From positions 62,001-126,000 of the forward strand of contig CACXPH010000006.1 in the NCBI GenBank assembly GCA_902769535.1: a DNA stretch of 64,000 bases, read 5' to 3'. The notes under the pieces are model-generated. The model worked only from the letters and a program-made list of their open reading frames with translations. It was not told the origin of the DNA and did not search any database. Source of the stretch: an uncultured Bacteroidales bacterium. GTDB taxonomy: Bacteria > Bacteroidota > Bacteroidia > Bacteroidales > Paludibacteraceae. A program made the translations under genes and the position numbers. Positions 1 through 7,465 of the stretch are shown here, one piece after another. Within the stretch, counting starts at the first letter, position 1. Each line of letters begins with the position of its first letter.

Positions 1-333
1 TACACATACGATGATGCCATGAGTGCTTTTGAAGGTCAGATTCCCAATAAACAGCAATGCCGAGAACTGATATCACGATGTGAATGGACTTGGACCGGAA
101 ACGGCTACACCGTAAAAGGTCCTAATGGTAATACAATTACTTTTGCTGCCGCTGGATACCGAAAACCTAATGGGTTACTCGAATGTGTAGGAACAGAAGG
201 CGAATACTGGACTTCCACCGCCGAAGAGAGTGGTACGTGGAGAGATGCTTGGTGTCTATTGTTCGATTCTGAATATGTTTATACTGACGGTGAATACTGC
301 ACATACAGCCTACCGGTACGTTTAATTAAGTAG
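1..333 (+). CDS. C-terminal part of a FISUMP-like surface protein (cut by window start)
   Basis: The reading frame is open from the first base, so the gene begins outside the window; the first internal ATG at 19 is probably not the real start. The visible 110 residues end in a pattern like Fibrobacter-succinogenes-major-paralogous (FISUMP/DUF1566-like) domains: GEYWTST near the middle, a hydrophobic CLLFDS strand, and a terminal LPVRLIK where family members often end in VRCVR. These domains occur on secreted or lipid-anchored surface proteins of Bacteroidota; the ligand is unknown. Seven bases after the stop, in the same frame, lies a 14-codon stretch that recurs twice downstream. The family call is from pattern memory and moderate. 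Confidence 0.6.
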   Translation, partial: YTYDDAMSAFEGQIPNKQQCRELISRCEWTWTGNGYTVKGPNGNTITFAAAGYRKPNGLLECVGTEGEYWTSTAEESGTWRDAWCLLFDSEYVYTDGEYCTYSLPVRLIK

Positions 334-339
334 CATTTC

Positions 340-384
340 TTTGCCGGCACCGGCACTGTGTCGGTTACGGCTAACAAGCAATAG
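340..384 (+). repeat. Coding-tail repeat, copy 1 (FAGTGTVSVTANKQ-stop)
   Basis: A 45-base stretch translating to FAGTGTVSVTANKQ and a stop. It lies two codons after the stop of the preceding gene and in its frame. Related copies are at 1126-1176 and 4313-4363. The peptide resembles the last strands of a bacterial Ig-like domain, so it may be the leftover 3' end of a vanished paralogous gene. Confidence 0.6.
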
Positions 385-431
385 ATTTTAACGGAAAAAG
401 AACGTTTTCTAACATTTTCCTAACCGATAAA

Positions 432-463
432 TTTGGTGGTTTGAGATAAATGTTGTACCTTTG
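432..463 (+). promoter_or_regulatory. Bacteroidota-type promoter for the lipoprotein at 551
   Basis: TTTG at 432-435 and TACCTTTG at 456-463 with a 20-base spacer match the -33/-7 consensus of the primary sigma factor of Bacteroidota. The predicted transcription start near 468 lies after the first in-frame ATG (461) of the open frame, so the start at 551 is preferred. Confidence 0.75.
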
Positions 464-550
464 CACCGTCAAATGAGAAGAATAACTATAAATGTTCAAT
501 CATTAATGACTAATACTATGAAATTTCTTCAAAAGGTGATATATTTTATT

Positions 551-1093
551 ATGAAAAAGAAAAAAATTATTCAATCCTTTGTCTTAGCAGTTAGTCTGTT
601 GATGCTTACGGGCTGTCCGAGCACACTCCCCCCCAACCCGGATACAGACATATACGCATATATCTATTCCCCTGTAGATTCAGTATATACGCGTTATTAT
701 TCTATGCCGGATGGCAAAAGACAAAAGCATGAGCAACAACTTGTCCCCTCTTCTAAGGTTCATGCTATTGAATGGTATAGCGGGCATTCTAAAATATACG
801 GTGAAGACTACACTCCCGAATATAATGATTTGCATGTCCGAAAAATAGGGAATAACGGCACTGTATATGTCCTTCGGAGTAATAGTGTTGTTGTAAATGG
901 AGAAGTGGTCGCTTGGGATCATTTCCCCAGTAAATACTACAATCAAGATGCTTCCTTATCTATAGAACAGGTTATAGATTCTCTGTTGATTTATTTCCCT
1001 GAAACTATCGTTCTTATTGATGATTTACAAGAGCATAGCATCTATAACGATCGACTTTCTTCCGCTCCCCCGTCTGTTTCTATATCTATGTAG
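551..1093 (+). CDS. Putative lipoprotein of unknown function (180 aa)
   Basis: The start at 551 gives a clean lipoprotein signal: a lysine-rich MKKKK start, a hydrophobic stretch, and a lipobox-like LMLTGC with the acceptor Cys near residue 21. Earlier in-frame ATGs lie at or before the predicted transcription start, or give no signal peptide. After the Cys comes a Pro-rich segment (PSTLPPNPDTD) and then a Tyr/Ser-rich globular part. I do not recognise the family. It is one of several unrelated small lipoproteins in this 5-kb island and is followed by a tail repeat and a sorting-domain remnant. Confidence 0.7.
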   Translation: MKKKKIIQSFVLAVSLLMLTGCPSTLPPNPDTDIYAYIYSPVDSVYTRYYSMPDGKRQKHEQQLVPSSKVHAIEWYSGHSKIYGEDYTPEYNDLHVRKIGNNGTVYVLRSNSVVVNGEVVAWDHFPSKYYNQDASLSIEQVIDSLLIYFPETIVLIDDLQEHSIYNDRLSSAPPSVSISM

Positions 1094-1125
1094 AGATTGC
1101 ATTTATTCAGAGAAGTCAAAGTGAC

Positions 1126-1176
1126 TTTGCCGCCACGGGTACAGGAACGGTGTCGGTAGTGGCAACGAAGAAGTAG
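1126..1176 (+). repeat. Coding-tail repeat, copy 2 (FAATGTGTVSVVATKK-stop)
   Basis: A 51-base stretch translating to FAATGTGTVSVVATKK and a stop, 32 bases after the stop of the lipoprotein at 551-1093 and in a different frame. It matches copy 3 (4313-4363) in 15 of 16 residues, while many third codon positions differ. That pattern suggests each copy evolved under coding constraint before becoming detached. Confidence 0.65.
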
Positions 1177-1292
1177 TCGTCAACGAGCAGTTCACGACCA
1201 CCATATCAGAGCAAATCTCCACTTCCGGTACCTATGTGCTCCGTATTGAAACAGCCGGCGGCGCATTAGTCGGTCAGTTTGTTGTACAATAA
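1164..1292 (+). pseudogene. Remnant of a T9SS-like C-terminal sorting domain
   Basis: An open stretch of 42 codons with no ATG, ending in a stop at 1290-1292. Its last residues read GTYVLRIETAGGALVGQF, which resembles the end of type A Por-secretion sorting domains (G-x-Y-x-L-x-I then a Gly-containing turn then a hydrophobic strand). It overlaps the second tail repeat in another frame and has no upstream body. I infer that this is the stranded 3' end of a lost T9SS cargo gene. Its short length limits certainty. Confidence 0.5.
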
Positions 1293-1328
1293 AAGGAAAT
1301 AATAGTTGAACGATTATAGTTATTTATT

Positions 1329-3149
1329 ATGAAATGTAGATACATATTATTCATGGTATTATTAGGCTTCTGCCTTATTGCCTGTGAAAACAGATCCATC
1401 AATGAAAACCAATTACATAAATTGGCGCGTTCTGGCGAAGTCCGTTCTCCATATGTGGATGATGAGAATCCCCCTATGTATACGGAAAATGATGCCATAA
1501 TACTAGGGGCACAGCGTAATAATCCATATGAAATAGACAATATGCGAACGGCATATGGAATGTTAAGCCATATTTTGGGTAATTTTATTGTTGGGGCCGA
1601 AGAGCCAGAAGTAAATACTATATATTACCGAGTACTACCATCGGATACCTCTGAATTAGCTGTTTTATTGGCAGATACTACTATACAATATTTTGACTAT
1701 CCGTTAGATTATGAAATAGAGCAGTGGGGTAGTTATTACCACGATCCGACTGTTGCTGATACTAATTTTACTTGGCTATATGCTGTGGTTCCTGTAACTT
1801 ATTCGTTACCGGATTTGCCTTCTTTGGAAATTTTACAAGAATGTTACATCCCAAATGAGCCAACAGGAGAATATTCTGCGACATACGACACTATTCCAGA
1901 TTGGAAAAATGGATATGCTATGTTGGAATATGTAGCTTATAGAGAAAGTGGTAACGTGGATATGTTCGAAGAAGATGATGCCGCAAACATGGAGAATATT
2001 TTGTTACATTCCGCCAGTTGGAATGAGCATTTGGAGCCACAAGGAAGGCGAACAAGATCTTTTTGGACATGGCTCCGAGATTGTATAATTGGGGTACATC
2101 CAGAGGGGACGTTTACGGTGGAAAACACGTATACACATAGTGAAGAAGGTATCAAAAATGCAAAAGTTTTTATTCATAATTTTGTAAAGATATATTGCGG
2201 CCCAATTAATAATAATGGTTACTATAAGTCAGAGATGCGTTTCCGCACCCATGTTTGGTATCATATCCGATTTGATAATCACCACACAAGAACAAGTATT
2301 TATGGAGGGAAGAAAGGACTCTTGGGCCCTTATCATAGGCATGTTGGATGGCATTCTCGTTATGGTTATAGTTGTCTGTTGCAATTTGAAGATGTAGGAT
2401 GGCGATATGCTACAATCAATAATGCCGTGGAACAATACTTTTCTTATTGTCAAGAATACAATATTCTTTTCCCGTATGATATGAGAATTTGGCTAAAGAA
2501 TGGTATGGAACACTGGTCTGGTAGTACCCCTTTATTCCATAAGCGCCACTCAGTGTTGTTCTACAATGCATTTACATATGTGTTTCTCTTACCATTTATT
2601 ATACGGATTCCGGACATGATATTATTTATGTCGCAAAACGACCATGATTATGAGACTCTTGATATATATAGCGTGATTTTTCATGAGATGGCTCATGCTA
2701 GTCATTATGAGAAAGTCGGAAATAGTTATTGGGAAAATTATGTCTTGCACATAATAGCTAATCTTGGATACGGAAATGACAGCAGCGGAGATTTCGCTGG
2801 GTTCTGCGGTATAGGAGAGATGTGGGGTAACTTTGCCGGTTCGTGTTTTTTGTATAAATATATGGGATATACTGAGCCATTTATTTATTTAGATTCCGAA
2901 GGGGAATGGAATTCTTCCTTATATAGTTTTGATGAACCCTTTCCTTCATTTTTGCCATCTGAAGGGTGGTATCATCCAGGAATATTGGCAAAGATACACG
3001 AAGATGCTGATTGCTCTATTACAGATATATATAATGCTCTGAACGCAGATGTTACTTCTTTAGATGCATTAAAAACTTCTTTGGAATGGCAGGGTATTGA
3101 TGGAGGCATAATTGATAGCGCTTATAATGCATATGAGTATTGGGATTAA
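1329..3149 (+). CDS. Putative lipoprotein zinc metallopeptidase (606 aa)
   Basis: It starts with a lipoprotein signal peptide ending FCLIAC, Cys near residue 19, so it is probably membrane anchored and surface or periplasm facing. At residues 452-456 it has HEMAH inside VIFHEMAHASH, a classic HExxH zinc site, and 41 residues further GIGEMWG supplies Glu497 as a plausible third ligand, the layout of gluzincin peptidases. The N-terminal 430 residues match nothing I know. No promoter is obvious in the 35 bases before the start, so it may be read with the lipoprotein upstream. Base composition is visibly AT-richer than in the housekeeping genes, which fits an acquired or fast-evolving region. Confidence 0.75.
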   Translation: MKCRYILFMVLLGFCLIACENRSINENQLHKLARSGEVRSPYVDDENPPMYTENDAIILGAQRNNPYEIDNMRTAYGMLSHILGNFIVGAEEPEVNTIYYRVLPSDTSELAVLLADTTIQYFDYPLDYEIEQWGSYYHDPTVADTNFTWLYAVVPVTYSLPDLPSLEILQECYIPNEPTGEYSATYDTIPDWKNGYAMLEYVAYRESGNVDMFEEDDAANMENILLHSASWNEHLEPQGRRTRSFWTWLRDCIIGVHPEGTFTVENTYTHSEEGIKNAKVFIHNFVKIYCGPINNNGYYKSEMRFRTHVWYHIRFDNHHTRTSIYGGKKGLLGPYHRHVGWHSRYGYSCLLQFEDVGWRYATINNAVEQYFSYCQEYNILFPYDMRIWLKNGMEHWSGSTPLFHKRHSVLFYNAFTYVFLLPFIIRIPDMILFMSQNDHDYETLDIYSVIFHEMAHASHYEKVGNSYWENYVLHIIANLGYGNDSSGDFAGFCGIGEMWGNFAGSCFLYKYMGYTEPFIYLDSEGEWNSSLYSFDEPFPSFLPSEGWYHPGILAKIHEDADCSITDIYNALNADVTSLDALKTSLEWQGIDGGIIDSAYNAYEYWD

Positions 3150-3198
3150 TAGTATGTGGCAGAACTGCAAACAAAAATGACTGAAAAATTAAAAAAAG

Positions 3199-3230
3199 CT
3201 TGCATAATTTGGAAGAATTTTGTATCTTTG
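3199..3230 (+). promoter_or_regulatory. Bacteroidota-type promoter for the lipoprotein pair at 3254
   Basis: CTTG at 3199-3202, a 20-base spacer and TATCTTTG at 3223-3230. The predicted start of transcription is about 20 bases before the ATG at 3254. Confidence 0.7.
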
Positions 3231-3253
3231 CATTGGATTTTAAATAAAAAAAA

Positions 3254-3745
3254 ATGATAAAATATATTAGATTATTCATTGCTATGATGGCGGTTATGGC
3301 CTTTGTCTCTTGCAGGACGAGGGAAACGTTTACAGAATCCTATTTCATCGACAATACAACGGACGAGAAGATGAGCTTGGCTCTAAATCAGGCCATCGTC
3401 TGGGATAATGCCGGAACTACCAATCCACATTATGTGTGGTATAATTCTGACACTTTGACATTGCTGCCACACACCACCATTCGGCTACACCCAATCATAC
3501 GTGAGGACAGATATGAGACTTCCAGTTACGTGTTGGAAGTAACAAAAATCATAGGGTCTTCTGCGACACTTATAGCCGGAACTGATACCATCCGTTGGGA
3601 AAGCGACCATGGAGCTATGTTCATTAACGATGATGTCTGGAGTATTTTCAACAAAGCAAATTGGCGGACGGCAAAAGATTACTCTTTCAAGTATAGTCAT
3701 ACATTTGAGATAACTGACGAAAAGATAGAAAGGAGTAAGCAATGA
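3254..3745 (+). CDS. Small lipoprotein of unknown function (163 aa)
   Basis: An N-terminal hydrophobic segment ends in AFVSC, a lipobox-like site with Cys near residue 21. The rest is rich in Thr and aromatic residues and looks like a single beta-sandwich; no family is recognised. It has its own promoter and its stop overlaps the start of the next lipoprotein by four bases (ATGA at 3742-3745), so the two are translationally coupled and probably act together at the cell envelope. Confidence 0.7.
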   Translation: MIKYIRLFIAMMAVMAFVSCRTRETFTESYFIDNTTDEKMSLALNQAIVWDNAGTTNPHYVWYNSDTLTLLPHTTIRLHPIIREDRYETSSYVLEVTKIIGSSATLIAGTDTIRWESDHGAMFINDDVWSIFNKANWRTAKDYSFKYSHTFEITDEKIERSKQ

Positions 3746-4287
3746 AAATGCATCTCTCACTTCGCTGGCTGTATGTTCCATTTCTAGCAGGGATGACAAT
3801 TTGTTTAACAGCTTGTCTTACAGAAAACCGCGCAGACCTGCCTATTATGGAATCTTTCCAAATGGGGAATACGTCATCACAGGATGTTATGTTGTCCTTT
3901 TTTGAAAAAGGTGAGCCGAAAACTGTATATACGGAAATATATAATCAGTCCTCTCCTGTGTATGTGACGCAGGAGACTTCAAAGAGAGAGGCTACATTGG
4001 TGCGTAGCAGTGGGAGTATAACTATTCCTTCGGGACAAACAGCCATTTTCTATATTCCTGAATACGGTGGTTATGAAACTCCTATTGCAAATAGTTTGCA
4101 GAGATGCGGATTTGGCAGCCGATACTTTTCTTTCTGTGGCACGCAAAATAGATTTATAGGCGATAGTGTAATTCTTTTTATCAGCAACGAGCCGGCAACC
4201 TATCTCCCTATTGCCGATTATTCACAATGGGAGACATGGTATGACGAAAAGAACTTTATATACTATCATTTTTGGAGAATCGAATAA
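3742..4287 (+). CDS. Small lipoprotein of unknown function (181 aa)
   Basis: Second gene of a two-gene unit, overlapping the upstream lipoprotein by ATGA. The signal peptide ends in CLTAC, Cys near residue 25. The mature part alternates hydrophobic and polar residues as in a beta-rich fold, with two Cys (around RCGFGSRYFSFCG) that could form a disulphide outside the cytoplasm. No family recognised. It is followed by the third tail repeat. Confidence 0.7.
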   Translation: MKMHLSLRWLYVPFLAGMTICLTACLTENRADLPIMESFQMGNTSSQDVMLSFFEKGEPKTVYTEIYNQSSPVYVTQETSKREATLVRSSGSITIPSGQTAIFYIPEYGGYETPIANSLQRCGFGSRYFSFCGTQNRFIGDSVILFISNEPATYLPIADYSQWETWYDEKNFIYYHFWRIE

Positions 4288-4312
4288 AACCGCTTATGCC
4301 GTATATGGCTTT

Positions 4313-4363
4313 TTTGCTGCCACCGGCTCTGGCACTGTTTCGGTTGTCGCAACGAAAAAATAG
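4313..4363 (+). repeat. Coding-tail repeat, copy 3 (FAATGSGTVSVVATKK-stop)
   Basis: A 51-base stretch translating to FAATGSGTVSVVATKK and a stop, 25 bases after the upstream gene and in another frame. Same tail as at 340-384 and 1126-1176. Confidence 0.65.
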
Positions 4364-4493
4364 GGGAGCCTTCGAGATACCGCTTGGGTGCTGTTGAAGT
4401 TCTTCGTCCTTTTTCAACCGGTTTAGTCTGCCTCGAGGCTCTCGACCTGCGAACAGGAGTGAGTAGAAAAAAAGGAGGTTTTCTTGCAAAATA

Positions 4494-4525
4494 TTTGTCA
4501 ATATGATATTTTTGTAGTACCTTTG
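4494..4525 (+). promoter_or_regulatory. Bacteroidota-type promoter for the lipoprotein at 4571
   Basis: TTTG at 4494-4497, 20-base spacer, TACCTTTG at 4518-4525. Transcription should begin near 4530, which excludes the in-frame ATG at 4484 as a start. Confidence 0.75.
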
Positions 4526-4570
4526 CACAGCAAATTAATATTATTGTTTAATTTAATATATAATGCGGTT

Positions 4571-4987
4571 ATGAAAAAGAGTTTTTATTTTCTATTAGGT
4601 TTAGCGGCTGTATTGTTCTCTGCGTGTGAGCATAATACTCCGGACCAGAACAGACTTATTGGCGTATGGGAAGACAGACCGGAAGAAATGATGATTCGCT
4701 CCTTTACATTTAATTTAGACGGCACGGCATGTTATAAATTTATACATGATACAACAGGTGTCGTTCGAGTTGGTTATTATGGATATGAAGTGACGTATAA
4801 TTACTCTATTGTGGACGAAGACAAATTACACCTTGTCGCTACGGACGAACACCTACAATCTTTTGATAATAAGGACATAGATTATACGACCTCTTTCCGA
4901 ATAGATGCCGACACGCTTATTATAGACTCTCTTGCCTTGGGTGATTATGGTTGTATGGCTCCTTTAAAATTAGGGAAGACCAAGTAG
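4571..4987 (+). CDS. Lipocalin-like lipoprotein (138 aa)
   Basis: The start at 4571 is downstream of the promoter and opens a lipoprotein signal ending LFSAC (Cys near residue 18). The mature protein begins with LIGVWED, then alternating strands with conserved-looking FNLDGTACYKF and TYNYSIVDEDKLHL. That is the order of motifs in lipocalin-like proteins of Bacteroidota (G-x-W near the start, a strand with DGT, then a second strand pair). These are thought to bind small hydrophobic ligands, but no ligand can be inferred here. It ends the accessory island and is followed by a good terminator. Confidence 0.65.
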   Translation: MKKSFYFLLGLAAVLFSACEHNTPDQNRLIGVWEDRPEEMMIRSFTFNLDGTACYKFIHDTTGVVRVGYYGYEVTYNYSIVDEDKLHLVATDEHLQSFDNKDIDYTTSFRIDADTLIIDSLALGDYGCMAPLKLGKTK

Positions 4988-4997
4988 AGTATAGCGG

Positions 4998-5040
4998 ACA
5001 ACGGCGATTTGCCTATTTGTGCCGCCGTTGTTCGTTTTTT
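4998..5040 (+). terminator. Rho-independent terminator
   Basis: ACAACGGCG at 4998-5006 pairs perfectly with CGCCGTTGT at 5023-5031, followed by a T-rich run ending at 5040. It ends the lipocalin-like transcript. Confidence 0.8.
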
Positions 5041-5050
5041 ACATTTTTCC

Positions 5051-5159
5051 CTAACAAGAGATTTAACATGTCTTAAGTTCTTGTTAGGTTCTCCTTAGGA
5101 CATGATCCCGTGATGCTCCCGTTACACTAAGCACTTGCTTAGCATATGCCTCTGACGGG
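5051..5159. other. Non-coding stretch with nested inverted repeats
   Basis: No gene is seen between 4988 and 5189. The interval holds CTAACAAG (5051-5058) opposed to CTTGTTAG (about 5081-5088), CTAAGC/GCTTAG around a four-base loop (5127-5142), and CCCGT/ACGGG enclosing the latter (5118-5122, 5155-5159). It could be a structured RNA, the 3' end of the xseB transcript, or remnant DNA. Confidence 0.3.
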
Positions 5160-5189
5160 CCCGGATAAAGTCCCTGTTTTCGACAACCT

Positions 5190-5357
5190 TTATTTAGTCA
5201 ATTCTTGCGAGAGACTCTCTATTTGCGATTTGCAATAGTTCAACAGAGCCGTCGCTTCGGCGGCTTTGTTTTTATATTCGTCCATGCTGAGTGCCTCAGC
5301 TTGCTCTAACTGCGTGATGATTTCTTCCGCGCGTTTTATTGCTTCATCGTAACTCAT
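5190..5357 (-). CDS. xseB: Exodeoxyribonuclease VII small subunit
   Basis: A 55-residue frame, start codon at 5355-5357 and stop at 5190-5192. The protein begins MSYDEAIKRAEEIITQLEQA and continues with EYKNKAAEATALLNYCK, the all-helical pattern of XseB (SYEEAxxxLExIVxxLE, then a second helix ending in LxxCxxxL). XseB binds the XseA large subunit to form the nuclease that degrades single-stranded DNA in repair. xseA is not in this window. It is the last gene of a leftward unit with tsaC and the sugar transferase, and the 22-base gap before it is filled by a 7-bp repeat array whose last unit carries its ATG. Confidence 0.85.
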   Translation of the reverse strand: MSYDEAIKRAEEIITQLEQAEALSMDEYKNKAAEATALLNYCKSQIESLSQELTK

Positions 5358-5384
5358 AACCTTTCACCTCTAACCTTTACTACT
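5357..5384 (-). repeat. 7-bp tandem array between the sugar transferase and xseB
   Basis: Four units on the plus strand: TAACCTT, TCACCTC, TAACCTT, TACTACT. In the sense of the genes the word is AGGTTAG/AGGTGAA. The stop codon of the upstream gene (5380-5382) lies in one end and the start codon of xseB (5355-5357) abuts the other. The same word family, in the same sense, is inside iorA at 41761-41788. Confidence 0.7.
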
Positions 5385-6651
5385 TCCCTTTTCCATGGAA
5401 AATAACGCCGGTTGTAAAGAATAATATCTTCATGTCGAGCAGCAGGCTCATGTTCTCCACATAGACTACGTCGCAATTCAGCCGCTCGATCATCTTCTCC
5501 ATCGTATCGGTATAACCTACGCGGATGGGACCCCAACTGGTCAGACCCGGACGCACTTTGTACAGCAGACAGTAATACGGTGCTTCGGTCATGATTTTCT
5601 CAATGAAATACGGTCTCTCGGGACGCGGACCGACGATAGACATGTCGCCGCGCAGGATATTCCATAGCTGCGGCAGTTCGTCCAAACGGTACTTACGCAA
5701 CCAACGGCCTATCTTCGTGATACGCGGGTCGTTGTCATGCGTGATCTGCGGCACACCTTCTGCCTCGGCATCAGCCACCATCGTGCGGAACTTATAGATG
5801 CGGAAGGGCAGACCGTACAAACCGATTCGCTCTTGATCGTATATCACCGGTCCTTTGGACCCTAACTTCACCTGCAGCGCAATGATGGCAAACAGCGGCG
5901 AGAGAATAATCAGTCCTGTTGCGGACGCAACAATGTCGAATGCCCGTTTGATACACAGCTCCGCGTCCGTCATGTGCTGCTCTGTGATGCGGATGAGCGA
6001 TGGTCTGTCTATCCGTCCGATGCGCGCAGCACCTGTCAGCATATCGTACACACGCGGTACCATACTGATCTCGCACGAGAGCGGGTATAGACGTGCTATC
6101 AACTCATAGAGTTGTCGGTCTGTATAACCGCTCGGCAGGTCAAGAATCACTTCGTCTTGTTCTCCGGCTGTCAATTGCTCCGCCTCTTCCATCGAATGCA
6201 CTACTTTCGTTCGCAAGATACCTCTGCGGCGCGAGAGAAGCGTAATGGTCAGACGCGGGATATAACTGAGCGTAAACTGCAGACCGAACAGCACACCTAA
6301 CGATACCAGATAGCGGCGGTAGTTCTCTGTCGGGTCGTCAATGATGATGACAAAGAAGAAGATCAACGCAATGAATGCTGCGGAAAAGAACGTCCGCAGA
6401 AACTCACGCCAAAGCGGCTTTTGGAATGGCCGTAGGTAGTAACCGGACAGGTAGTAAACCACCAGACAAACCATCGGATAAATCACCAACGGTAACCGGA
6501 AATCAAAGGCAGGAATAAGTACGTCTTGTAGCAGTTCTACACGACCCTCGTACACCATCCAACGGAAGATCAGAAAGCACAACCAAACCAACTCACTGCT
6601 GATGAGGTCGGCCATAATGTACCATAACTGTTGTTTGCGTCGAAGGGTCAT
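5380..6651 (-). CDS. Polyprenyl-phosphate sugar-1-phosphate transferase (exopolysaccharide/O-antigen initiation)
   Basis: 423 residues: four or five N-terminal membrane segments, a soluble middle part, and a C-terminal bacterial sugar transferase domain. Diagnostic motifs are KRAFDIVASATG before the last membrane segment, GPVIYDQERIG, FRIYKFRTM, and RLDELPQLWNILRGDMSIVG followed by PRPERP. This matches the WcaJ/WbaP-type family that moves a sugar phosphate from a nucleotide sugar to undecaprenyl phosphate in the inner membrane, the first step of a surface glycan. The sugar cannot be inferred. Its start overlaps the stop of tsaC by four bases. No other glycan gene is adjacent. Confidence 0.9.
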   Translation of the reverse strand: MTLRRKQQLWYIMADLISSELVWLCFLIFRWMVYEGRVELLQDVLIPAFDFRLPLVIYPMVCLVVYYLSGYYLRPFQKPLWREFLRTFFSAAFIALIFFFVIIIDDPTENYRRYLVSLGVLFGLQFTLSYIPRLTITLLSRRRGILRTKVVHSMEEAEQLTAGEQDEVILDLPSGYTDRQLYELIARLYPLSCEISMVPRVYDMLTGAARIGRIDRPSLIRITEQHMTDAELCIKRAFDIVASATGLIILSPLFAIIALQVKLGSKGPVIYDQERIGLYGLPFRIYKFRTMVADAEAEGVPQITHDNDPRITKIGRWLRKYRLDELPQLWNILRGDMSIVGPRPERPYFIEKIMTEAPYYCLLYKVRPGLTSWGPIRVGYTDTMEKMIERLNCDVVYVENMSLLLDMKILFFTTGVIFHGKGK

Positions 6652-7265
6652 TGGCGTATTATCTTAAATGTTCCGTCTGCGTTCACTTTAATAATCGTAC
6701 TTGGCTCATGTGGTGTCTCGTCTTCTCTCCGGAACTGACAGACGTAGTCTGCACCCTCTAAAATAGCCGCTTCTATCTCATGGAAGAAATGTGCCGTAGG
6801 ATGTCCGCTGATGTTTGCACTCGTCGATACCAACGGCCGTTTTAACTGGGCGCATAAGGCTTTACTGAACGGTTCGTTCGTAATGCGAATACCGATACTT
6901 CCGTCCTCTGCCACTATATTCTCCGCCAAGTGTCGTGCATTCGGATAAATGATCGTCATCGGCTTTGCATCATTCGCATCATTGAGCGACTCCGTCGCGC
7001 TCATTTCATCATTGTTTGTCGCTTCCAGCAACAAACTTGCCGTTTCAGGTACATCGACGTAGTAGTCCAACTTAGCTGCACTGTCCAATAGAACCAACAT
7101 CGATTTGCTATCCTCGCGTTGCTTGAGCGCGTAGATCTTCGCTACCGCCTCCGCATTCGTCGCGTCGCATCCTATGCCCCACACGGTATCCGTCGGATAG
7201 ACAATAATCCCTCCGTCACGTAACACCCGTAATGCTTCCTGCAAATCTTCTTTCTCGTAGCGCAT
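6648..7265 (-). CDS. tsaC: L-threonylcarbamoyladenylate synthase (YrdC/TsaC type)
   Basis: The start at 7265 (MRYEKEDLQEALRVLRDGG) is chosen because the promoter lies just upstream and earlier codons would be untranscribed; this gives 205 residues, the usual length of the YrdC-only form. Motifs: IVYPTDTVWGIGCDA, LKQREDSKSM, GSIGIRI and PLVSTSANISG. The enzyme makes threonylcarbamoyl-AMP for the t6A37 modification of tRNA. It carries an unusual insert, NNDEMSATESLNDANDA, just before KPMTIIYP, where relatives have only a few residues. It overlaps the sugar transferase by ATGA. Confidence 0.9.
   Translation of the reverse strand: MRYEKEDLQEALRVLRDGGIIVYPTDTVWGIGCDATNAEAVAKIYALKQREDSKSMLVLLDSAAKLDYYVDVPETASLLLEATNNDEMSATESLNDANDAKPMTIIYPNARHLAENIVAEDGSIGIRITNEPFSKALCAQLKRPLVSTSANISGHPTAHFFHEIEAAILEGADYVCQFRREDETPHEPSTIIKVNADGTFKIIRQ
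6964..7018 (-). repeat. Repetitive in-frame insert in tsaC
   Basis: About 51 bases coding for NNDEMSATESLNDANDA. The words CATCATT (plus strand) recur at both ends and GAGCG...CGCTC is inverted in the middle. It sits in a loop before the conserved KPMTIIYP strand, so the frame and core are kept. Confidence 0.6.
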
Positions 7266-7283
7266 AATACCTATTTTCCGCTG

Positions 7284-7315
7284 CAAAGGTACAACAAAAT
7301 ATCTGATTTGGCAAA
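7284..7315 (-). promoter_or_regulatory. Promoter for tsaC
   Basis: On the minus strand TTTG (7312-7315), 20-base spacer, TACCTTTG (7284-7291). Confidence 0.8.
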
Positions 7316-7361
7316 CAAAATTGACAATTTTAAGAATTTTTCTTAAAAAATACGTTTCATA

Positions 7362-7393
7362 TTTGCATAATTGCAAAAAATGTAGTACTTTTG
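7362..7393 (+). promoter_or_regulatory. Promoter for pckA
   Basis: TTTG at 7362-7365, 20-base spacer, TACTTTTG at 7386-7393. Divergent from the tsaC promoter. Confidence 0.8.
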
Positions 7394-7419
7394 TAGTCGG
7401 TTTAGTAACGAACGATAAA

Positions 7420-7450
7420 ACTGAACACTGAACACTGTAAACTGAATACT
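7420..7450 (+). repeat. 7-bp tandem array in the pckA leader
   Basis: Units ACTGAAC, ACTGAAC, ACTGTAA, ACTGAAT, then ACT. It lies between the predicted transcription start (about 7398) and the ATG at 7466, so it is transcribed but not translated. Confidence 0.75.
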
Positions 7451-7465
7451 TAAAATATATACATT

